This document shows positions 56,611 to 64,000 of a stretch of DNA of 64,000 bases, one piece after another. The position numbers and the translations under genes were made by a program. Source of the stretch: JAWKWH01 sp965204295. GTDB taxonomy: Bacteria > Pseudomonadota > Alphaproteobacteria > Rhizobiales > Rhizobiaceae. The stretch spans positions 868,001-932,000 of the forward strand of contig OZ241973.1 in the NCBI GenBank assembly GCA_965204295.1, given 5' to 3'. Every line of letters starts with the position of its first letter. Position 1 is the stretch's first letter. Under the pieces are notes generated by a model. That model searched no databases. It was not told where the DNA came from and saw only the letters and a program-made list of their open reading frames with translations.

Positions 56611-57443
56611 ATGGTGGTTGCGATCGCGCGGACGGATTTGACGTCAAGGGAACTCCATGCTGCCGGCTCCCGGAGCCATGATGCCAGGGCCGCGCGGCGT
56701 ATGGTGGCGGTCGCATTGGTTCCGGAGAGCGCCGACCGCAAGTCGGCAGCCTCAAGCTGCGGGATGGACCGCCGGCCGCTACGGGATTGGCTCCATCGCT
56801 ACAACGAGGGAGGTCTTGAGGGGCTTGCCGGGCGCCGGGGCGTGACCCACGCCTCGACGCGGCGCGGAAGGCCGCGCTTGCCGCGCGCGTCCGCGCAGGC
56901 CCCGGTCCGGAAACGCACGGTGTTGTCGGCTGGCGGCGTGTCGGTCTGCAACGCGAGGTCGAAAGGCGCTTCGGTGTGACGATGCAGGAACGCACGGCAG
57001 GCAGGCAGTTTGCCGCGCTTGGGTTTCGGCGCCTTTCGATGCGCCCGCCCGAAATCCGACCCGCAGGCCCGGGAGGCGTTTGGAAACTTTGCCGCCAAGA
57101 TACAGGCCGACCTGCCCGATGCGGTGCGCGGCAAGAAAATCGAGGTGTGGTGCCGGCACAAAGCGCGTGTCGGACGGCAGGGCGCCGCGCCGGTCATGCC
57201 ATACGCAAACACTGCAGCCATGACCGCGCCGAAATCTCGAAGACCGTCGCTGAAAGGCGCCCACGCCATCCTGGCGCCGAACGGGCCGGGCCGGGCCGGC
57301 ACGGCGCAAGGGCGCTGCGCGTTCCCGATAACATCACCGCTCATGCCGCACCGCTCATGCCGCCCTACGTTCCACAGATCAACCCTGTCGAAAACGTCCG
57401 GGCCTACCTGCGCGCCAACAAGACCGCCACCGTCCGTTCATGA
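56611..57443 (+). pseudogene. Decayed IS630-type transposase
   Basis: The N-terminal part in one frame (VAIARTDLTSRELHAAGSRS, PLRDWLHRYNEGGLEGLAGR) is the helix-turn-helix region of IS630 transposases. The catalytic part appears in other frames downstream: FAAKIQADLPDAVRGKKIEV, and near the end NPVENVRAYLRANK, the final Glu region. Frameshifts and deletions separate them. A GGAGG site still precedes ATG 56611. Confidence 0.75.
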
Positions 57444-57520
57444 GCTACTCCCCGGAATTCGGGCACTGACGTAAGCTACGATTTTCTGTCTTCCGGTTTT
57501 CAACACGAAGGAGGTCGGAA

Positions 57521-57720
57521 ATATCGAAACGGAAGCACCATCGTCCGGAGTTCAAAGCCAATGTCGCGTTGGCAGCGCTGAAAGGCGAGCGGACGGTGAG
57601 AGAATTGGCCGGGTCGGTTCGGCGTGCATCCCACGATGATCCATCCATGGAAACGGGCCTTGCTTGAGGGCGCATCGGGCGTGTTCGAGCGGGGTGGCCG
57701 AAAGCCGCCAGAAATCGTAC
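57521..57720 (+). pseudogene. IS3-type OrfA remnant with lost start codon
   Basis: Reading from 57521, ISKRKHHRPEFKANVALAAL and KGERTVRELAGS match IS3 OrfA. After a frameshift near 57617 the match continues as HPTMIHPWKRALLEGASGVF. The codon after the GGAGG site is ATA, where ATG is expected. No OrfB is present. Confidence 0.7.
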
Positions 57721-58181
57721 CGGCCTATTTGAACGGGCTACTGGAACGCTGTCGGAGAGGTTCGCCTTCAAATGGAGGCGTTTGAAGACGAGCCGCTCGG
57801 GCGTCGGCGTCTTGGCTTCTCCGGCAGCGCGACAACCTCGACATGCGGTGACCAAAGGAATTGGTCAATGGGCGTAACGCTCTTCAACCGATAACCGCCA
57901 CCGATCAGAATTAAAAGATTGCGCGTCGGCGTTGCCGGATTGGCGGTGTCGGCCTTGTCCGGCAGCCTGCCCAACTCGCGACCGTCATACCGGCGACCAG
58001 CACCTATGGCTCTTGTAGCCATAGGCAGGGGTGGCGGTCTCCATTATGGCTGACCCGCCCGCGCTTCAGTGTCCAACGCCAGTCGCGATCCTTACCGGCG
58101 CAATGTGGTCGGGTCGGCCGGCATCGCCTATAACATGCGACGCCTTGTCCGGACCGACGGAACCGTCGTCACTTGTTCCTG
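57721..58181. other. Intergenic remnant region
   Basis: About 460 bases with no intact gene. A minus-strand frame (IGAGRRYDGRELGRLPDKAD) faintly resembles the late part of an IS5-type transposase but is too weak to call. GGTCAATGGGCGTAACGC at 57863-57880 matches 15 of 18 bases at 56532-56549 in the same orientation. Confidence 0.4.
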
Positions 58182-58946
58182 TCAACGATCTTTTATCCCG
58201 CCGAGCAGAAATTCGCGATTCCCGTCACGTCCCTTGATTGGCGACCGGCGAATCCCAAGCGAACGCCATCCGTCGTTTGTTTCCAACCATCCGGACAAGT
58301 CCCCGGCGATCCGGTCGGCGTCTTGCGGATTGCGCAGCATCCCGCCTTTCGCCATCGCCTCGCGTCCGGCCTCGAATTGCGGTTTGACCAGAAATACGCC
58401 GCGAGCGCCGCTTTCGGCCAGCCGCAGCGCCGGAGGCAAGGCCAGTTTCAGCGATATGAAACTGACATCCGAAACCACCAGATCCGGAGGTTCTCCGCCG
58501 ATCGTATCCGGACCAAGATCACGCGCATCAAAGCCCTCGATCGACGTCACTCTCGGGTCATTCGAGACGGCCTCGTCAAGTTGGCCGCGTCCGACATCGA
58601 TCGCGCAGACGCGCCGTGCACCGCGTTCGAGCAACACCTGGGTAAAACCTCCGGTGGACGCGCCGATGTCAAGCGCCGTGCTGCCCGCGGCATCAATCGC
58701 GAAACGGTCAAGGCCCGCAATCAGTTTGAGCGCGCCGCGCGACACATAGCGTTGAGCGGGATCGGCAACGGACAGAACGCCGCCGGGTCCGACCGGCAAT
58801 CCCGGTTTTTGCGCGACGGCGCCATCGACCGAAACAGTTCCGCGGACGATGGCGTCCCGGGCGCGCGATCTTGTCTGAAACAAACCGCACTCGACCAGAA
58901 CCCGGTCCAGACGTCTTTTCGGCGCATTGTCCGGAAGAGTGATCAT
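58182..58946 (-). CDS. tlyA: TlyA-family rRNA 2'-O-methyltransferase/hemolysin-like protein
   Basis: A 254-residue protein with an N-terminal S4 RNA-binding domain (RLDRVLVECGLFQTRSRARD) and a FtsJ-like methyltransferase domain (TALDIGASTGGFTQVLLERG, VVSDVSFISLKLALPP, LVKPQFEAGRE). TlyA proteins methylate rRNA 2'-OH groups. It is downstream of dxs, as usual in alphaproteobacteria. Confidence 0.92.
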   Translation of the reverse strand: MITLPDNAPKRRLDRVLVECGLFQTRSRARDAIVRGTVSVDGAVAQKPGLPVGPGGVLSVADPAQRYVSRGALKLIAGLDRFAIDAAGSTALDIGASTGGFTQVLLERGARRVCAIDVGRGQLDEAVSNDPRVTSIEGFDARDLGPDTIGGEPPDLVVSDVSFISLKLALPPALRLAESGARGVFLVKPQFEAGREAMAKGGMLRNPQDADRIAGDLSGWLETNDGWRSLGIRRSPIKGRDGNREFLLGGIKDR

Positions 58947-58995
58947 CCGGGCTCATTGGCGAATGGCCAGGTCAATTGCAAGACCCCGCCATGTA

Positions 58996-60906
58996 TCAGG
59001 CGCGGACCGCGCCTCTTCCCTGGCCAAGCGCGCCGAACACGGCATTGACGATTCCCGCCTTGTCCAGACCGGCATCGGCATACATCTTCTCGGGCCTGGC
59101 CTGATCAACGAATGTGTCCGGAAGAACGAGAGGCCTGATCTTCAGTCCCGCGTCAAGATCGCCCGCCTGCGCCAATGCTTGCAGAACATGGCTCGCGAAC
59201 CCTCCCACAGCGCCCTCTTCGACGGTGACCAGCACCTCGTGCTCGCGCGCGAGCCGAAGAACGAGGTCACGGTCGAGCGGTTTCGCAAACCGGGCATCCG
59301 CCACCGTGGCGGGCAATCCAGAGGCATCAAGCTCTTCCGCTGCGGCCAGACAATCGGCCAACCTCGTTCCGAAGGACAACAAGGCCACCTTGCCGCCTTC
59401 CCTGACGATGCGCCCGAGCCCTATCGGCAAAATCTCGCCACGCTCCGGCATATCGACGCCAACGCCGTTACCGCGCGGATACCGGAACGAAATCGGGCCC
59501 CGATCATAGGCGGCCGCGGTGCGAACCATATGCTTCAGTTCCGCTTCATCGGCCGCGGCCATAACCACCATTCCGGGCAGGGTCGCCAGATAGGCGGTAT
59601 CGAACGCGCCACAGTGGGTCGGCCCGTCCGCGCCGACAAAACCGGCGCGATCGACCGGAAAGCGAACAGGCAAACCCTGGATGGCCACATCGTGGACAAC
59701 CTGATCGTAAGCCCGCTGAAGGAATGTGGAGTAAATTGCGGCAAACGGCTTGTAGCCTTCGCTCGCCAGCCCGGCGCAAAAGGTCACGGCATGCTGTTCG
59801 GCGATGCCGACATCAAATGTCCGGTCGGGAAAGATGTCGCCAAAATGGTCAAGACCGGTGCCGGAAGGCATTGCGGCCGTGACCGCAATGATTTTTTCGT
59901 CCTCGCGCGCTTCGCGCACCAGGCTTTCCGCAAATACCTTCGTGTAGCTCGGCGCATTCGACGGCGCCTTGGCCTGTTTTCCGGTAATCACATCGAAATT
60001 CGACACACCGTGATACTTGTCCGCCGCCGCCTCGGCCGGTCCGTAGCCTTTGCCCTTTTGGGTCATCACGTGGACAAGAACCGGTCCCGTGCCGTTGTCG
60101 CGCACATTCTTCAGCACTGGCACCAGATGCTCCAGATTATGTCCGTCAATCGGGCCGATATGGTAGAAACCCATTTCCTCGAACAAGGTCCCGCCCGTCA
60201 CATAACCCCGAGCGTGCTCGACCGCCCGCGTGATGGCGCGATCCACCCTTTTGCCTAGATAGGAGGTCATCTTCTTTCCGAATTCGCGGAATCCCTGATA
60301 GGTGCGGCCTGACGCGAGCCGCGCGAGATAGGCGCTCATTGCTCCGGTCGGCGGTGCAATCGACATGTCGTTGTCGTTGAGTATAACAATCAGCCGGGCA
60401 TCCAGAGCCCCGGCATTGTTCATCGCTTCGTAGGCCATTCCCGCCGACATCGCGCCGTCGCCGATCACGGCGATGACGTTTTCGGATCCGCCCTCAAGTT
60501 CTCGCGCGACCGCCATACCCAGGCCCGCGGAAATCGACGTCGATGAGTGCGCCGCTCCAAATGGATCGTATTCGCTTTCGGCGCGTCTGGTGAATCCCGA
60601 TAATCCGCCTTCCTGGCGAAGCGTGCGGATACGGTCGCGCCGGCCGGTCATAACCTTGTGGGGGTAACATTGATGGCCGACATCCCAGATCAGCCGGTCC
60701 TCGGGCGTGTTGAAAACGTAGTGTATCGCGACCGTGAGTTCCACGACGCCAAGCCCCGCACCCAGATGACCACCGGTTTTCGAGACCGCGTCGATGACCT
60801 CGGCGCGCAGTTCATCGGCCAGTTGCGGCAATTCGCTCTCGTCCAGACGGCGCAGGTCGGCCGGCAGAGTCACCGTGTCCAGAAGTGGCGTAACGGATTG
60901 AGCCAA
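58996..60906 (-). CDS. dxs: 1-deoxy-D-xylulose-5-phosphate synthase
   Basis: A 636-residue thiamine-diphosphate enzyme opening the MEP isoprenoid pathway. GHLGAGLGVVELTVAIHYVF, GDGAMSAGMAYEAMNNA (ThDP/Mg motif) and DRAGFVGADGPTHCGAFD are intact, with a transketolase C-terminal domain. It lies between tlyA and a short gap before xseB where ispA is normally found. Confidence 0.96.
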   Translation of the reverse strand: MAQSVTPLLDTVTLPADLRRLDESELPQLADELRAEVIDAVSKTGGHLGAGLGVVELTVAIHYVFNTPEDRLIWDVGHQCYPHKVMTGRRDRIRTLRQEGGLSGFTRRAESEYDPFGAAHSSTSISAGLGMAVARELEGGSENVIAVIGDGAMSAGMAYEAMNNAGALDARLIVILNDNDMSIAPPTGAMSAYLARLASGRTYQGFREFGKKMTSYLGKRVDRAITRAVEHARGYVTGGTLFEEMGFYHIGPIDGHNLEHLVPVLKNVRDNGTGPVLVHVMTQKGKGYGPAEAAADKYHGVSNFDVITGKQAKAPSNAPSYTKVFAESLVREAREDEKIIAVTAAMPSGTGLDHFGDIFPDRTFDVGIAEQHAVTFCAGLASEGYKPFAAIYSTFLQRAYDQVVHDVAIQGLPVRFPVDRAGFVGADGPTHCGAFDTAYLATLPGMVVMAAADEAELKHMVRTAAAYDRGPISFRYPRGNGVGVDMPERGEILPIGLGRIVREGGKVALLSFGTRLADCLAAAEELDASGLPATVADARFAKPLDRDLVLRLAREHEVLVTVEEGAVGGFASHVLQALAQAGDLDAGLKIRPLVLPDTFVDQARPEKMYADAGLDKAGIVNAVFGALGQGRGAVRA

Positions 60907-61154
60907 GGATTCGATCGCCTTTGCGAATTATACACCGGACATAGGACGCGGCAGCCGATATGTAAACGTGCGGCGTTGTCTTCCGTATTCACCGCATCGG
61001 CTCACCTTGCCGGCAGCGGAACGAATTCCTCTTCGTCACCGGGCGCGACCGCCATTTCCGCGGCAGGGAAACCGCGTATCAGGTGGGCAATATTCGCGCC
61101 CGTTTCAGCAGGTCAACTCTCTTTTCCGTAATCCTCAACGACAGCGCATTTCGT
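60907..61154. other. Gap where ispA is usually found
   Basis: 248 bases between xseB and dxs. On the minus strand there is a 36-codon open stretch (ANIAHLIRGFPAAEMAVAPG, then DEEEFVPLPAR) ending at 61002, with no start codon. It does not resemble farnesyl diphosphate synthase and may be the tail of another lost gene. Confidence 0.45.
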
Positions 61155-61421
61155 TTATTCCGGATCAAGCGGCTCCATTCCTTCGGGCGTTCCCTCGCGC
61201 GACAGCCTGATTTTTTCGACCTTGTCCTCTGCGGATTTGAGCAGTTTGTCGCAATGGATTTTGAGCGCTTCACCGCGTTCATAAATCCGGATCGACCGGT
61301 CAAGGGGAACGTCACCCTTCTCCAGATCGTCGACAATGCGCTCCAGCGCGGCCAGAGCCTGCTCAAAGCTCATCGCGGCGATATCTCCGTCTCCGTTTTC
61401 CCATGCGTTGTTTTCCGCCAT
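61155..61421 (-). CDS. xseB: Exodeoxyribonuclease VII small subunit
   Basis: An 88-residue helical subunit of exonuclease VII. MSFEQALAALERIVDDLEKG and LDRSIRIYERGEALKIHCDK are the family core. It starts three bases after the histone-deacetylase-family gene stops, in the same operon. Confidence 0.92.
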   Translation of the reverse strand: MAENNAWENGDGDIAAMSFEQALAALERIVDDLEKGDVPLDRSIRIYERGEALKIHCDKLLKSAEDKVEKIRLSREGTPEGMEPLDPE

Positions 61422-61424
61422 ACC

Positions 61425-62351
61425 CTATCCCTTCATCAACCGCGCGACATGGGCCGCGGTCGAGTACGCCAGACCCCGCAGATCGTAACCGCCCTCCAAC
61501 AGGCTGACGACGCGATTGCCGCAAAACCTCTCCGCACAATCCATCAACCGGCCCGTGGCCCAGTCAAAGTCGTCTTCCTCAAGATCGATCTGCGCCAGCG
61601 GATCACGGTGATGGGCATCGAAGCCGGCCGAGATGATTATCAGGTCGGGATTGAAATCGTTCAGCGATCGCAATATCCGATCGCGAAACGCCTCGCGAAA
61701 CCGGAATCCGTCATCGCCGGGCGACAACGGCGCGTTGACGATGTTGCCGGCTCCGGTCTCCTCCCTGGCGCCGGTGCCGGGATACAGCGGCATCTGATGG
61801 GTCGAACAATAGAGCACCGCGGGATCATCTAGGAAGATATTCTGGGTTCCATTGCCGTGATGAACGTCCCAATCGACGATGGCCACGCGCTCGGCTCCAT
61901 GTGCGGACTGTGCATGTCTTGCCGCGATCGCCGCGGTATTGAACAGGCAAAAGCCCATTGCCGTTGTCTTCTCGGCATGATGCCCCGGCGGCCGGGCCGC
62001 GACAAACACATTGTCGGCCTCACCCGAAAACACGGTGTCCACGGCGGCATTGGCGGCGCCGATCGCGGTCAGCGCGGCCTCAAAGCTCCTCGGACCGGCG
62101 GTCGTGTCGGCATCGATGCGGGCAAGCCCTTCCTCCGGTATTCGCGAGATGACCTTATCGCGGAATTCCTCGGGATGCGCATACAGGATCGTATCCGGAT
62201 CGCCCCCGGGCGCCTCGACGCGATCAAGGTCATCGAAGCGAACGTCACTCAGGATTTCCGCGATCGCCCTAAGCCGGTCAGGGCGTTCGGGATGACCGGG
62301 CGGTGTCGAATGCTCAAGAAATACCGGATGGGTATAAAGCCGTGTCGTCAT
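61425..62351 (-). CDS. Histone deacetylase-family (acetoin utilization-type) deacetylase
   Basis: A 308-residue zinc deacetylase. ARPPGHHAEKTTAMGFCLFN, VDWDVHHGNGTQ, SAGFDAHHRDPL and LEGGYDLRGLA carry the His/Asp charge-relay and metal ligands. Bacterial members act on acetylated polyamines, small molecules or proteins. The gene is first in the run leading to xseB, dxs and tlyA, a common alphaproteobacterial order. Confidence 0.92.
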   Translation of the reverse strand: MTTRLYTHPVFLEHSTPPGHPERPDRLRAIAEILSDVRFDDLDRVEAPGGDPDTILYAHPEEFRDKVISRIPEEGLARIDADTTAGPRSFEAALTAIGAANAAVDTVFSGEADNVFVAARPPGHHAEKTTAMGFCLFNTAAIAARHAQSAHGAERVAIVDWDVHHGNGTQNIFLDDPAVLYCSTHQMPLYPGTGAREETGAGNIVNAPLSPGDDGFRFREAFRDRILRSLNDFNPDLIIISAGFDAHHRDPLAQIDLEEDDFDWATGRLMDCAERFCGNRVVSLLEGGYDLRGLAYSTAAHVARLMKG

Positions 62352-62538
62352 GGGTCGACTGTATCAGGTCGGCGCAGCTTTACCACCTTCAAACGGCTTT
62401 TCCATGCCCGCGACCGCCTGATCCGGCGGCGAACGCCGCCCGACGGCGGATTATTTGATCGGCGACGTCATAACTATACCGAAACGGGAAATATGACGAT
62501 AAGGTTTTCTTCGCCAGATCATGGAGGGCCGGGCCGCA

Positions 62539-63498
62539 ATGTCTTCTCACGATTATGAATCAGGACGTCTCAACCTGCCGTTTGTCGGCATATGCACGTT
62601 TGGCAAGTTTCCCTATCAGGGCGATTGGGACGCGATTGATGCGGATATCGCCGTCCTGGGAGCGCCTTATGATTTCGGCTGCCAGTTCCGGCCCGGCGCC
62701 CGTTTCGGACCGAGGTCGATCCGTGAGGCGTCGACGCTTTTTTCGTTCGGACATGCGGGTGCGTATGATCACGAAGACGACGTGACATATCTGCCGGCCG
62801 AAACCACACGCATCGTGGATATCGGTGACGCGGACATCATCCATACCGATACGATCAACAGCCATAAGAACATTGAGGCGGCGGTCCGGAAAATACTTGA
62901 ATCGGGCGCAATTCCCGTGGTGCTCGGCGGGGATCATTCCGTCAACATTCCCTGCGTCAACGCCTTCGACCGCGAGAACCCGATCCACATTGTGCAATTC
63001 GACGCCCATCTCGATTTCGTCGATGAACGGCATGGCGTTCGTTTTGGTCACGGCAATCCGATGCGCAGGGCGGCCGAGCAGGATCATGTCGCCGGCCTCA
63101 CCCAGATCGGCATCCGTAATGTCTCCTCGACCGCAAAGGAAGGATATGACGACGCGCGATCAATGGGATCGGACATCCTGTCGGTAAGACAGTTCAGAAA
63201 GCTTGGCGTCGACGGCGTGCTCGAACGTATTCCGTCCGGCGCACGATATTATGTCACGATCGACATCGACGGATTTGATCCGTCGATTGCGCCGGGTACG
63301 GGTACACCGAGCCATGGCGGGTTTACATACTACGAAGCGCTCGAACTTTTCAACGGCCTGACAAGGCGTGGCTCAATCGTGGGGCTCGATCTCGTGGAAG
63401 TCGCCCCGGACTATGACCCGGCGGGATCGACATCGACGCTGGCGGCGCAACTATTGCTCAACATCATCGGCCGGATGCTTCACAACCGCGACAGGTAA
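62539..63498 (+). CDS. Agmatinase/arginase-family ureohydrolase
   Basis: A 319-residue manganese ureohydrolase. The ligand motifs are GGDHSVNIP, DAHLDF and DIDGFDPSIAPG; the fold is full length. Members cleave agmatine, arginine or guanidino acids, and the substrate cannot be settled by eye. Start at ATG 62539 (MSSHDYESG), with GGAGG about 11 bases upstream; an in-frame ATG at 62521 has no ribosome site. Confidence 0.87.
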   Translation: MSSHDYESGRLNLPFVGICTFGKFPYQGDWDAIDADIAVLGAPYDFGCQFRPGARFGPRSIREASTLFSFGHAGAYDHEDDVTYLPAETTRIVDIGDADIIHTDTINSHKNIEAAVRKILESGAIPVVLGGDHSVNIPCVNAFDRENPIHIVQFDAHLDFVDERHGVRFGHGNPMRRAAEQDHVAGLTQIGIRNVSSTAKEGYDDARSMGSDILSVRQFRKLGVDGVLERIPSGARYYVTIDIDGFDPSIAPGTGTPSHGGFTYYEALELFNGLTRRGSIVGLDLVEVAPDYDPAGSTSTLAAQLLLNIIGRMLHNRDR

Positions 63499-63654
63499 CG
63501 GCGGCGGTCCGGTTTCCGTACCGGAATCACAACGAGATGACTCCAAAGCGGGGGACCCGGGCATATCCTGTCGGCCGGGTCTTCGCGCTCAAATGCGTTT
63601 GTTTGAACGAACCGGGTATCGCAAACCGGTATTTCCGGTCGGCCAAAACCGAAT

Positions 63655-64000
63655 TCAGGGATGGATGACCATCAACCGGCCATCGGTGCCGACGGTCACA
63701 ATAGCGTTTCCGACCGTCGCCACGGCATGCCCGATGCGGACCGGCAACCGGATCGACGTCAGGCCGAGCCGTGTCGCAATGATCATCTTTTCGCGGTCCG
63801 CGGAGGGGATCGCCAGATCAGTTACGCCGTCTCCATCGAAATCGCCGGATGCCGACAAATCCAGTTCACGCGAGCCAATGAAATGATTCGAGAACCCATT
63901 GTGACCATTTGACAGTATTTTGATTTTTTGCCTGTCAAACACACCCATGCGCAGAATTCCGCCGATGTGCGGCGTTTCCACCCAGGCGATGGCATTGACG
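63655..64000 (-). CDS. FG-GAP/VCBS repeat protein, C-terminal part (runs off right edge)
   Basis: The minus-strand frame is open to the window edge and ends at 63655. It contains a calcium-binding FG-GAP-like loop, SGDFDGDGVTDLAIPSADRE, and a following repeat-like stretch ending GTDGRLMVIHP. Such beta-propeller repeats occur in exported or cell-surface proteins. Length and N-terminus are outside the window. Confidence 0.65.
   Translation of the reverse strand, partial: VNAIAWVETPHIGGILRMGVFDRQKIKILSNGHNGFSNHFIGSRELDLSASGDFDGDGVTDLAIPSADREKMIIATRLGLTSIRLPVRIGHAVATVGNAIVTVGTDGRLMVIHP

Overview
The window reads as a GC-rich alphaproteobacterial chromosome, placed by gene order rather than by any search. 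It has pyrB-pyrC-plsY-dprA; fsa-priA followed (after an insertion) by atpHAGDC with no Fo genes attached; rppH-ctpA-envC-(rlmH)-rsfS-nadD-proA-proB-obgE followed by rpmA-rplU and tRNA-Ser; and tlyA-dxs-xseB-histone deacetylase. Several loci handle betaine-like compounds: two glycine-betaine-type ABC importers, a DUF1989-GcvT fusion, a decayed BCCT carrier and a CuyA-like lyase. Many decayed genes and transposase fragments suggest ongoing erosion. A marine or host-associated lifestyle is inference only.

Region by region. 1-5484: end of a two-domain betaine-type permease, a coupled DUF1989-aminomethyltransferase fusion, a small exported protein and a DMT transporter. 5485-6254: remains of two decayed genes. 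6255-9255: two tandem copies of a mosaic unit, each coding a secreted trypsin-like serine protease whose ends are nearly identical and GC-rich while the core is AT-rich and divergent. This is the strongest candidate for something undescribed. 9275-13275: dprA, plsY, a degenerate pyrC and pyrB, all minus strand. 13429-16797: aidB, then internally deleted gltS and frameshifted BCCT pseudogenes. 16856-21191: an RND efflux pump and its adaptor.

21633-38578: fsa and priA, then about 9 kb of accessory DNA ahead of atpHAGDC. The accessory block holds a Panacea-type toxin-antitoxin cassette between insertion-sequence ends, and a type I restriction-modification locus in the order hsdR-hsdS-ABC ATPase-hsdM. 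38667-49625: a minus-strand housekeeping run (RNA pyrophosphohydrolase, carboxy-terminal protease, EnvC, broken rlmH, rsfS, an MFS transporter, nadD, proA, proB, obgE, L27, L21). 49626-50544: a 51-bp tandem duplication, tRNA-Ser(CGA) and an IS5-type remnant.

50545-56344: a LysR regulator divergent from a CuyA/D-cysteine desulfhydrase-like lyase and a complete betaine-type ABC importer. It is a plausible unit for importing and cleaving a small zwitterionic or sulfonated compound. 56345-58181: transposase graveyard. 58182-62351: tlyA, dxs, xseB and a histone-deacetylase-family protein, with ispA absent from its usual place. 62539-64000: an agmatinase-family enzyme and the end of an FG-GAP repeat protein running off the right edge.
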